From contig NZ_PQIA01000032.1 of the NCBI RefSeq assembly GCF_003385235.1, positions 1 to 64,000 on the forward strand: 64,000 nt of DNA, given 5' to 3'. Source of the DNA: Amycolatopsis circi. GTDB lineage: Bacteria; Actinomycetota; Actinomycetes; Mycobacteriales; Pseudonocardiaceae. The position numbers were made by a program, and so were the translations under genes. This document shows, one piece after another, positions 26,124 through 33,699 of this stretch. How positions within the stretch are numbered: the first letter of the stretch is position 1; every line of letters starts with the position of its first letter. The notes below the pieces were generated by a model that worked only from the letters and a program-made list of their open reading frames with translations, did not search any database and was not told the origin of the DNA.

Positions 26124-27284
26124 TCACTGTGCCCGGAGAATGAAACGGGAAAGGAAAACCGGCACGACCATCAGTGCGATAGCCGTCCAAGGCAGCGCGC
26201 CGGGTGCCGTGCCGGGCAGGACGCCGCCGATCAGCGCACCACCGGCAACAGCGCCGTTCCAGCTGGCGATGGTCAGCGACTGCGCAATGTCGGCACGGCG
26301 TCCGGCCAGGACTGCGGTGACCGCCTGGAACGACGTCGGCGCGCCGCCGAAAGCCAAGCCCCACAACGCACACGCGGCCAGCAGCAGCACCGGTTCGCGG
26401 CCGCCGAAGACCAGTATCCCGAAACAGCAGGCGATGACGGCGGCGCAGCACGTGAGCACGGCGCGGGGATGCCGGTCGAGGGCGAGCCCCACCAGCCACA
26501 GCCCGGCCACCGTGGCGGCACCGAACAGCAACAGGCCGGCGCTCAACAGCGCGAGATGCCCGCGACCGGCGTAGAACGGCCCGAGGTAGGTGTAGAACAT
26601 ATTGTGCGCCAGGGAAAAGGCGATCACCAGGAGCAGCAGCGGGCGCAATCCCGGCGTATGCAGCACCGCGCGGAGACTCGTTCGGGTGCCCGGTTCCTCG
26701 CCGGACAGCGGCGGAACCACCGCCACGATCCACCACAGCAGCGGTGCCGCGACGAGGGCCATTCCGGCGAACACCCAGCGCCAGCCGACGAGTTCGCCGA
26801 GGGCGGCACCGGCCGGGACGCCGAGCGCGAAACCGACCGGGGTGCCCGCCATCGCGACGGCGAGCGCGCGGCCAGCACGCTCCGCAGGCACGAGCCGCAT
26901 GGCGTAGTTCGCCACGAGGGACCACAGAATCCCGGTGAGTGCCCCGGAAGCCACCCGCGCCGCGAGCACCAGCGCGAACCACGGGGACAGCGCGATCGCC
27001 AGGTTGGTCGCCACGAATCCGGCGACCAACAGGAGGAGGAGTTTGCGGCGGGGCATCCGGGCCGACGCCGCGGTCAGCGGCAGCGCTGTGAGCGCGGTGG
27101 TGATCGCGTACACCGTCACCAGCTGTCCCGCGGCGGCCGGGGACACCCCGAGATCGGCCGCGGCCGGGAGCAGGATCCCGGCCGGGACGATCTCGGTCAG
27201 GCAGCCGAGGAACACCGAGGCGGCCAAGGCCAGCAGGGCGGGGAGGGGGAGGGCGGTGCGGCCGGGCGGCGCCGTGACGTCCAT
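26124..27284 (-). CDS. MFS transporter (DHA1-like)
   Basis: A 386-residue 12-helix carrier starting MDVTAPPGRTALPLPALLALA. It has the loop 2-3 motif SARMPRRKLLLLL and the motif C-like segment AGTPVGFALGVPAGAALGE in helix 5, typical of drug:H+ antiporters of the AraJ/sugar-efflux type. ATG 27284 has AAGGA upstream. It is the last same-strand gene behind the cyclodipeptide synthase operon, separated by 170 bp, so linkage to that pathway is possible but not shown. Confidence 0.83.
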   Translation of the reverse strand: MDVTAPPGRTALPLPALLALAASVFLGCLTEIVPAGILLPAAADLGVSPAAAGQLVTVYAITTALTALPLTAASARMPRRKLLLLLVAGFVATNLAIALSPWFALVLAARVASGALTGILWSLVANYAMRLVPAERAGRALAVAMAGTPVGFALGVPAGAALGELVGWRWVFAGMALVAAPLLWWIVAVVPPLSGEEPGTRTSLRAVLHTPGLRPLLLLVIAFSLAHNMFYTYLGPFYAGRGHLALLSAGLLLFGAATVAGLWLVGLALDRHPRAVLTCCAAVIACCFGILVFGGREPVLLLAACALWGLAFGGAPTSFQAVTAVLAGRRADIAQSLTIASWNGAVAGGALIGGVLPGTAPGALPWTAIALMVVPVFLSRFILRAQ

Positions 27285-27295
27285 GGTCGGGGTCC

Positions 27296-27472
27296 TTGGG
27301 GTCGTGGCGGCCCGGCCGCGCGGGTTATGTGGTGTGCGGTAGCGGGTTGGGTGGTGGTTTTGGCGGCCCGCGTTGGTCATGGTGTCGCGGAGTGCGACCG
27401 GGCCGTGACATCCGTGGCGGGAGCACTGGCGTCGTGGCGGCCCGGCCGCGCCGGTTACGCGGTGTGCAGCAG
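27296..27472. repeat. Decayed repeats of subtilisin 3' end
   Basis: The end of the subtilisin gene (27429-27470, GTCGTGGCGGCCCGGCCGCG, GGTTACGCGGTGTGCAG) recurs at 27299-27340 with few changes. A poorer copy lies near 27356-27395 (TTTTGGCGGCCCGCGTTGG). All lie downstream of the gene's own stop, before the MFS gene. Confidence 0.6.
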
Positions 27473-28624
27473 CAGGTTGTGCGATCCGTCGCCGGGATCG
27501 ACGACCTTGTCCTTCGTGGCCGCGTCGGTCATGCCCTTGAGCACCTGGTCCGGCGTGGCGTCCGGGTGCGCGGACAGGAACATCGCGGCCACCCCGGCGG
27601 CTTCCGCCGAAGCGATCGACGTCCCGGAAACGACGCTGGACGCGCAGTCGCCGGTGTTGTCCGCCGTCCGGATGTCCTTGCCTGGCGCGTAAAGGTCCAC
27701 GCAGCTGCCGAAATTCGACGACGGCACCCGGTGGTCGGCCTGGTCGGTCGCGCCCACGGTGATCCCGGTGGTCTGCCGGGCGGGCGTGATGTCGCAGGCG
27801 TTCACCCCGGTGCTGCCGTCGCCGTTGCCCGCGGCGACGGTGTAGGCGAGGCCGTTCTGGGTCATCTTGTAGAGCTGGATGTCGAGGACCGTGCCGCTGG
27901 GTCCGGCGAAGCTGAGGTTCAGCACGGCCGGGCGCTGCGCGTTGAGGTTCACCCAGTCCAAAGCGGACAGAATCTCCTCGGACGTGCCCGTGCCGTCGCA
28001 GCCGAGAGTGCGCACCGACTCGACCGAAGCCTCTTTCGCGACGCCGTAGCGGCGGCCCGCGATGGCGGCCGCGACTTGCGTGCCGTGGCCGTTGCAGTCC
28101 GACCCGCTCTGGTCGTTGTCGGGATCGACCGCGTCGTACGCGGCGTGCGCGCGGCCGCCGAAGTCGTGGTGGCTGGTGCGCACCCCGGTGTCGAGCACGT
28201 ACACATGCACGTTCTCCGCGGTGTTCGGGTAGGTGTAGCTGCCGTCGAGCGGGAGGTCCGCTTGATCGATCCGGTCCTGGCCCCACGAAGGCGGGTCTTC
28301 CTGGGTCCCGGCCGCGGTGTAGACCTGGTTGTCCCCGACCGTGGTGACCGCGGAGTCGGTCAGGTACTTGTCGTGCTGCTCCCGGGTCAGCGAAAGGGAA
28401 AACGCCTGCGAGACCGAGTAGTAGACCCGGCGCAGCGTGCCGCCGTACTTGGCGATCAGCGCGTTCGCGGCGGCGGTGACCTTGTCCTTGTCTTTGTCCA
28501 TCGGCTTGAGCCGCACGATGTACACCGCGGTGTCGCCCGGCGAAGCCGAGGCCGCCACCGGCAGCACGCTGGCGGCGACGGTGAGAAGCGCCGCCAGCAC
28601 GACGGCTTTCGGAGTGCGTTTCAT
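27455..28624 (-). CDS. Secreted subtilisin-family (S8) protease
   Basis: A 389-residue pre-pro-protease. Signal peptide 1-28, an I9 inhibitor prodomain about 32-105 (YIVRLK...VTTVGDNQVY), and a catalytic domain with D145 (VLDTG), H180 (NGHGTQVA), oxyanion N267 (AAGNG) and S336 (VSGTSIAS). It is proteinase K-like in layout and complete at its C-terminus. It lies 61 bp behind the secreted thioredoxin gene and is probably the fourth gene of the cyclodipeptide synthase operon. Whether it acts in that pathway is unknown. Confidence 0.92.
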   Translation of the reverse strand: MKRTPKAVVLAALLTVAASVLPVAASASPGDTAVYIVRLKPMDKDKDKVTAAANALIAKYGGTLRRVYYSVSQAFSLSLTREQHDKYLTDSAVTTVGDNQVYTAAGTQEDPPSWGQDRIDQADLPLDGSYTYPNTAENVHVYVLDTGVRTSHHDFGGRAHAAYDAVDPDNDQSGSDCNGHGTQVAAAIAGRRYGVAKEASVESVRTLGCDGTGTSEEILSALDWVNLNAQRPAVLNLSFAGPSGTVLDIQLYKMTQNGLAYTVAAGNGDGSTGVNACDITPARQTTGITVGATDQADHRVPSSNFGSCVDLYAPGKDIRTADNTGDCASSVVSGTSIASAEAAGVAAMFLSAHPDATPDQVLKGMTDAATKDKVVDPGDGSHNLLLHTA

Positions 28625-28685
28625 GGTTGTCCCTTCGGGGGACCGCCGCCGGGACCTCGGGGAGTCCCGGCGGCGGTCGGCGATG

Positions 28686-29156
28686 TCAGAGCCCGTTCAG
28701 CCAGGTGCGCAGGTCGTCCGGGCCGCTGCCCTCGTCGAATCCGACCACCCGGCTGCCCTTCTCCTGGCCGCTGGAGACGTCGATCAGCGTCGGGATGTAC
28801 TCGATGCCGTACTTGTCGGCGATGTCCTTGTTCTGGCCCTGCTCGCTCAGGTCCACCTTCGCCCAGATCCACTTGCCGTTGTCGGCGGCGTGGTATTTCT
28901 CCAGGTAGGGAGCCATCTTCTGACAGGGGCCGCACCAGCTGGCGTAGAAGTCCAGCACCACCGGCTTGGTCTTGGACATCTCCATCACCTGGTCGTAGTT
29001 GGCCGAGGTGACGTCGATGACGGTCTCGTCCTGCGGCGCCAGCGAAACGTAGGACGCCGGGGCCGGGGCGGCGCTCGCCGGCGACGCCGCGGCACCGCCG
29101 AGGACTCCCGCCGTGATCGCCGCGACGGCCGCGAACATCCGGATTCTGGTTCCCAT
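28686..29156 (-). CDS. Secreted thioredoxin-like protein
   Basis: A 156-residue protein with a signal peptide (1-30, cleavage near ASAAP) and a thioredoxin domain carrying the classical redox motif WCGPC (Cys75, Cys78) and the cis-Pro strand YIPTLID. It should act outside the membrane as a disulfide reductase or oxidase. Its AGGAG ribosome site starts directly after the permease-rhodanese stop, 10 bp before the ATG, so the two are coupled. Confidence 0.9.
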   Translation of the reverse strand: MGTRIRMFAAVAAITAGVLGGAAASPASAAPAPASYVSLAPQDETVIDVTSANYDQVMEMSKTKPVVLDFYASWCGPCQKMAPYLEKYHAADNGKWIWAKVDLSEQGQNKDIADKYGIEYIPTLIDVSSGQEKGSRVVGFDEGSGPDDLRTWLNGL

Positions 29157-29166
29157 GTTCTCTCCT

Positions 29167-30849
29167 CTATTCGGGGTGGTTGACCGGCACCGGCGCCGGA
29201 CGCGCCGGGGCTTCGGGGGCGGGGCCGGTTTCGGTGGGATGGCCGGCCTCGACCCAGTCTTCGATTCCTTCGCGGTACTTGCGGACGTCGGCGTACCCGA
29301 GTTCCAGCAGCCGGGCGCCGACGAATTCGCTGTTGCGGCAAGGGGTGTTGGCGCAGTAGACGACGATCGCCGCGGTCTTGTCCGGGACCACCCGCGGGGC
29401 GTGCTCGTCGGTGAACCGCGCGGCCTGCTCGTAGGGGAAGCCCGGGATGTTGCGGGCGCCGGGAAGGTGTTCGCGCGCGTAGTAGTCGGGCGGCATGGTG
29501 TCGACGACGATCACCGTGCCCTCGTCCATCGCGGTTTTCAGCTCTTCGCGGCCGATCAGCGGAAGCATGCCGGTTCCTCCCGGGTTCCGGCGGCGGGCCA
29601 GCAGGCCCGCCGCGAGGTGACAGACGAACGCCACGACCACCGAGTTGATCGTGGGAATCCCGAAGTCGAAGACGAGCGCGAAAGCGGTCCCGAGCGTCCA
29701 GCTGACGAGCGCGGCCGGTTCCCAGTCGCGGCCGGCGACCGCCTGTCCGCGGCGCAGGGCGGCGAAAACGGGACGGCACCGGCGAAGCACGAAATACTCC
29801 GCGATGAGCACCCCAGCGACCGGCGGCGCGAGCACGCCGACCGCGGTCAGGAACCCGGCGAAGTCGTCGGCGATCCCGAGCGCGGACGCGGCCGTGCCGA
29901 ACACTCCGAGCACCAGGACCACGTGCACCCGGCTGACTTTTCGGTCGAACAGCACGTCCACGACGTTGACCACGCCGAGCGAGGAGGAGTACAGGTTCCA
30001 GTCGTTGATCTTGAGGATCGCGGTGGCCAGCACCAAAGTGCCGAGCAGTCCCGAGGAGGTGGTGACGATGCCGACGACGTCCGAGGTCGCGGCGGCGTGC
30101 GCGAGCAGCACGCCGATCAGCCCGATCAGGTACTCGCCGAGCGTCACGCTGAGCACGGTCTGCTTGACCACGTCGCCGCGGGTGCGGTTGAACCGCGTCA
30201 TGTCCGGGGTCATCAGCGCGCCGAGGATGAACGCCCCGGACACCAGCGTGGTCGCCGCGCCGAGCGACAGCGGCGGCCCCGGCGGGGGAGCGGCGACCAG
30301 GTCCGCCAGCGAGTGCGTGTGCAGCGCGTCCAGCACCGAATACCCTGCCAGCACCAGGAAAGCGGGCACGGTCAGGTAAGCGGTCCAGGCCATCAGGCGG
30401 AAGCCGTAGACGGTGATCACGGTGATCGCCAGTCCGCCGACCAGCGCCCAGCCCCATTCCGGCAGCGCGCCGCCGAGCGCGCGCATCCCGTGCGCGAACA
30501 CCCCGTTCTGCACGCCGAACCAACCCGCGAGGCTGATCGCCACCAGCAGGCCGACCAGCGCGGAGCCCTTCCGGCCGAACCCGGCCCAGCGCGCCAGCAC
30601 CGAGGTGGACAGTCCCTCGCGCACCCCGGTGATGCCGAGCAGCACGGTGATGAACTCCAGCAGCACCGAACCGATCGTGATGGCCAGCACCGCGTGCCAG
30701 AACGTCATGCCGTAGCCCAGCAGCGCGCCGACGATGAACTGCTGGAACGACGAGACCTGCCCGAACCGCTGCACCGCGACCGACGGCCAGGACCGGCGGG
30801 CGGCGTCCGGGACGCGGGTCAGCGAATAGTCGTCGTGGCGGTCGCTCAT
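29167..30849 (-). CDS. NCS1-type permease fused to rhodanese domain
   Basis: A 560-residue protein. Residues about 20-425 form a 12-helix nucleobase:cation symporter-1 permease (SSFQQFIVGALLGYGMTFWHA near the start, GALMTPDMTRFNRTRGDVV, LKINDWNLYSSSLG). These families carry cytosine, purines, allantoin or hydantoins. A rhodanese domain (about 435-535) follows, with VVDTMPPDYYAREHLPGARNIPG and active-site loop VVYCANTPCRNSE containing the expected Cys. A ribosome-site-like GGGAGGA lies before an internal ATG at the join, so a free rhodanese could also be made. ATG 30849 overlaps the synthase stop (ATGA). Confidence 0.85.
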   Translation of the reverse strand: MSDRHDDYSLTRVPDAARRSWPSVAVQRFGQVSSFQQFIVGALLGYGMTFWHAVLAITIGSVLLEFITVLLGITGVREGLSTSVLARWAGFGRKGSALVGLLVAISLAGWFGVQNGVFAHGMRALGGALPEWGWALVGGLAITVITVYGFRLMAWTAYLTVPAFLVLAGYSVLDALHTHSLADLVAAPPPGPPLSLGAATTLVSGAFILGALMTPDMTRFNRTRGDVVKQTVLSVTLGEYLIGLIGVLLAHAAATSDVVGIVTTSSGLLGTLVLATAILKINDWNLYSSSLGVVNVVDVLFDRKVSRVHVVLVLGVFGTAASALGIADDFAGFLTAVGVLAPPVAGVLIAEYFVLRRCRPVFAALRRGQAVAGRDWEPAALVSWTLGTAFALVFDFGIPTINSVVVAFVCHLAAGLLARRRNPGGTGMLPLIGREELKTAMDEGTVIVVDTMPPDYYAREHLPGARNIPGFPYEQAARFTDEHAPRVVPDKTAAIVVYCANTPCRNSEFVGARLLELGYADVRKYREGIEDWVEAGHPTETGPAPEAPARPAPVPVNHPE

Positions 30850-31529
30850 CGGCCCGTCGCTTCCAGCGCGGCTTCGGCGACGACCAGGAAACCCTGGCCG
30901 GCTTCGGGCCGGAACGCGAATTCCCGGTCGAAGAACTTCTCCAGAAACGGCACCCGCTGGTGGTAGACGAACATCGACCGCGGATTTCCGGTGATCAGCC
31001 CGGAACCGGCGAACAACGGGAGTTCGGCGAGGAAGTAGCGCACCGCGAGCCGCAGCGCCCGCTCGTCCGGCACGTTTCCGGTCCGGCCCTGCAGCACCCA
31101 GGTGGAAGCGCCGTAGCAGGCGGAACGGAATGCGCCGTCGGTTTCGAAGAGGCTTTCCGCCGAGGCCAGCAGCCGCCGATAGGACGGCAGTTCGCGCAGC
31201 CGGGCCATGCCGAGGATCCGGCTCTCCGGGTCGGACACGTCCAGCGCGCGCAGCGCGGCGGCGATCTTGTTGTGCACGTGGCAGGACTGCCGATGCGCTT
31301 TCTGTTTCGCCCTGGCCGGCGGATATCCGAGCGCTTCGAGCGTGTAGGCGGTGACCTCGTCCGGGACGAAAAAGCAGAACTCGGCGAAGTGTTCCGCGGT
31401 CCACGCGGCGAGCCGGGTGAGCCGTTCCGCGGTGAAATAGCCGTTGAACGGGCTCACCCCGACGCAGGCGTGCCGGACGTCCGGATACAGGCGGGCGCAG
31501 CCGGAAGACAGCGGAGTCGCGTCGAACAT
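30846..31529 (-). CDS. tRNA-dependent cyclodipeptide synthase (NYH type)
   Basis: A 227-residue cyclodipeptide synthase, which takes aminoacyl groups from two charged tRNAs to form a diketopiperazine. Conserved residues line up with AlbC: S26 and N29 in VGVSPFNGYFT (AlbC S37, N40), Y165 and E169 in YFLAELPLF (Y178, E182), and Y189-H190 in FVYHQ (Y202, H203). This places it in the NYH subfamily. The substrate pockets cannot be read with confidence. A strong GGTGGAGG precedes ATG 31529. It is the first gene of an operon with permease-rhodanese, thioredoxin and subtilisin. Confidence 0.9.
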   Translation of the reverse strand: MFDATPLSSGCARLYPDVRHACVGVSPFNGYFTAERLTRLAAWTAEHFAEFCFFVPDEVTAYTLEALGYPPARAKQKAHRQSCHVHNKIAAALRALDVSDPESRILGMARLRELPSYRRLLASAESLFETDGAFRSACYGASTWVLQGRTGNVPDERALRLAVRYFLAELPLFAGSGLITGNPRSMFVYHQRVPFLEKFFDREFAFRPEAGQGFLVVAEAALEATGR

Positions 31530-31622
31530 GGGAAACCTCCACCTTTTCTCGTCTCGATTCCGCGTTTTCTCCCGGCGGGGCGGGACTGGTGCGGCTCACT
31601 GTGCCGGGATCCGGGCGGCGCG

Positions 31623-31644
31623 GGTAATGCCTGCCGGTTATGCC
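31623..31644. promoter_or_regulatory. Direct repeat in divergent cyclodipeptide synthase/LysR region
   Basis: GGTAATGCC and GGTTATGCC occur 13 nt apart, about 95 bp upstream of the cyclodipeptide synthase and 114 bp upstream of the first LysR gene. The 228-bp intergenic region otherwise has no strong dyad. It is a candidate LysR binding region. Confidence 0.35.
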
Positions 31645-31757
31645 GTCGCGGGACGGCGACCGCGGCAGTTCGGAAAGAGGATTTCCTACTTTGGTCGGGC
31701 GATTGCCACACTTTCGCCGGTGCACTCGTCCCGGCGGGAGTCATATCGTGGACTTTC

Positions 31758-32711
31758 GTGGAGTTGGAACTCAAACATTTGCGCCACCTCCAGGCGATCG
31801 CCAAAGCGGGCAGCCTCAACCGCGCGGCCACCGAACTGGTGCTGCCGCAGCCCGCCCTCAGCCGCGAACTGCGCAGGATCGAGGAACTCCTCGGCCGGGC
31901 GCTGTTCGAACGCGCCCGCGCCGGGGTGCGGCCCACGCCGTTCGGGCAGTTGATCCTCGACTACGCGGACGGGATCCTCGCGCGCACCGCCCGGATCGGG
32001 CCCGCTCTCGCGCAGCACCGCGCCCAGCGGGACAGCGCGTTGCGGGTCGGCTGGTCGGAAACCGTGCTGTCCGGCCCGTTGCTCCGCGCGCTGGAGACGA
32101 CCGGGCTCGGCGACCGGGCGGAAGTCCGGACCGCCGAGTCGACCGCGGAGATGCTCGTCTGGTTCGGCCGCGGCGAACTCGACCTCGCCGTGCTGTCCGA
32201 ACAGTGCGAGGTGCCGCTTCCCGCGAACACCGGCCGGATCGACCTCGCCGAGGACCCGCTGCTGATGATGCTCCCGGACTGGCATCCGCTCGCCGCCCGC
32301 CGCGAGGTGGACCTGGCCGAACTGGAACACGAGCGGTGGATCTCCTCGACCGGGCCGGACCGCTGCCGCGAGTTCCTGGCCCGGGTGTGCGGCCCGTACG
32401 GATTCGCCCCGGCGATCGCCCACTACGTGCCGGTCTCCGGCCCGCGTGACGAGATCGTCCGCTACCAGGGCGACGTCACGCTGGTCCAGGCCTCCCGCCC
32501 GCTGGCGCCCGGGGTGGTGCACCGGCCGGTGCCCGGTCTGCGGGCGCGGACCAGCCATTTCCTGCTGTATCGCGAGGACAGCCCGGTCGCCGGGCGGGCG
32601 GTCCTGCTGGCCGGGCTGATCCTCGACTCCTATCACGACGAACGGGGCGGTTTCGCCGGCCCGCGCGCGATTCCGGGGGAACTGCCGTGGCTGACCGCCC
32701 GGACCAGCTGA
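31758..32711 (+). CDS. LysR-family regulator (first of pair)
   Basis: A 317-residue LysR protein. The winged helix-turn-helix is at residues 4-60 (ELKHLRHLQAIAKAGSLNRAATELVLPQPALSRELRRIEELLGRALFERARAGVRPT). The effector domain is about 90-300. The start is taken as GTG 31758. It is divergent from the cyclodipeptide synthase operon and overlaps the second LysR gene by 25 bp, so both are made together and at least one probably governs the divergent operon. Confidence 0.85.
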   Translation: MELELKHLRHLQAIAKAGSLNRAATELVLPQPALSRELRRIEELLGRALFERARAGVRPTPFGQLILDYADGILARTARIGPALAQHRAQRDSALRVGWSETVLSGPLLRALETTGLGDRAEVRTAESTAEMLVWFGRGELDLAVLSEQCEVPLPANTGRIDLAEDPLLMMLPDWHPLAARREVDLAELEHERWISSTGPDRCREFLARVCGPYGFAPAIAHYVPVSGPRDEIVRYQGDVTLVQASRPLAPGVVHRPVPGLRARTSHFLLYREDSPVAGRAVLLAGLILDSYHDERGGFAGPRAIPGELPWLTARTS

Positions 32712-33628
32712 TCCGCACCGGCGCGGACCTCGAGCTGCGGCAGCTGAAGCTGCTGGTCGCGGTCGCCGAGGCGGGCAGCGTGGCCGCCGCGGCGACCGCG
32801 CTCGGCACCACCCCGGCCAAACTCGCGCTGCGGATCCGGCGGCTGGAACGGATGATCGGCGCCCCGCTGCTGGCCGCCGGACCGGACGGGAAGCTGTTCA
32901 CCGAAACCGGCGAGCTTCTGCTTGAACACGCCTCGGCGGTGGTGCCGCAATTCGACCGGATGCTGACCGCCGCCCGCGCCGGCCTGGAGCGCCCGGCCGC
33001 GCAGATCCGGATCGGTTCGGTGCTGACTCCCGTGCTGCCGCGGCTGATTCGCGAGCTGGGCCGGTGCAATCCTGGCACCGGACTGGCGATCCGGGCCGGC
33101 GAATCGGCCGCGGAGCTGGCCGAAGCGCTGCTTCGCGACGAACTGGACCTCGGCCTGCTGCGTCAGGACGCAGTGCGGGAACGCGCCCTCGAATGGGTTT
33201 CAGTAGCCACGGAACCGCTGGTGGTCGGCATTCCTTCCGGACACCCGCTCGGCGTTCCGGACTCGCTCACCCCGGCCGCGCTGTCCGGTCAGCGCTGCGT
33301 TCTTCTCGATCAGGCAGTGCAGCCCCGGACACGCGCACTGCTCGCTGCCTTCGCCGACGCCGGTGCCGATCCGCGGCTTTGCTACGCCGGCAGCGAATGG
33401 GCGGTGTTGTGCCTCGGTTACGGGGCGGGAATCCTGACCGTGACAGCGCCGCCGACGAGACCGATGCCGGACACGTCTTACCGGCCGCTGCATTGCGCGG
33501 CCACGAATTCGACCATCGTGCTCGCCTGGACTGACGGGTCGCTCACCGGCTGCGTCCCCCGCGTCCGCGCGGCGATGACACGCGCGCACGCCGAGCACCT
33601 CCGCGCGCTGGTCCGTTCCTGTCCGTGA
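32687..33628 (+). CDS. LysR-family regulator (second of pair)
   Basis: A 313-residue LysR-like protein. HTH region ELRQLKLLVAVAEAGSVAAAATALGTTPAKLALRIRRLERMIGAPLL, effector domain with ELDLGLLRQDAV and the late AVLCLGYGAGI motif. The recognition helix (TTPAKLALRIRR) departs from the usual QSALSRQI, so DNA specificity is probably distinct from the first LysR. GTG 32687 lies inside the preceding gene. Its TGA is part of a 55-bp palindrome. Confidence 0.82.
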   Translation: MADRPDQLIRTGADLELRQLKLLVAVAEAGSVAAAATALGTTPAKLALRIRRLERMIGAPLLAAGPDGKLFTETGELLLEHASAVVPQFDRMLTAARAGLERPAAQIRIGSVLTPVLPRLIRELGRCNPGTGLAIRAGESAAELAEALLRDELDLGLLRQDAVRERALEWVSVATEPLVVGIPSGHPLGVPDSLTPAALSGQRCVLLDQAVQPRTRALLAAFADAGADPRLCYAGSEWAVLCLGYGAGILTVTAPPTRPMPDTSYRPLHCAATNSTIVLAWTDGSLTGCVPRVRAAMTRAHAEHLRALVRSCP

Positions 33629-33675
33629 AGGACTCCTTGAGGGAATCAGATTCCCTCAAGGAGTCCTTCACGGAC
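33621..33675. repeat. 55-bp perfect palindrome between convergent genes
   Basis: Perfect 26-bp arms (33621-33646 and 33650-33675) with a 3-nt loop, beginning GTCCGTGAAGGACTCC. The LysR stop TGA (33626-33628) is inside the left arm. It lies 25 bp from the convergent protease stop, so it can act as a two-way terminator. It is unrelated in sequence to the four-copy 44-bp family. Confidence 0.75.
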
Positions 33676-33699
33676 CTCTGGGATACGGGCGCCTGCTCG

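Noticed and set aside
28985..31725. Longer minus-strand frames extending the permease upstream
   Set aside because: They run through the cyclodipeptide synthase gene out of frame. The overlapping ATGA start at 30849 is convincing.
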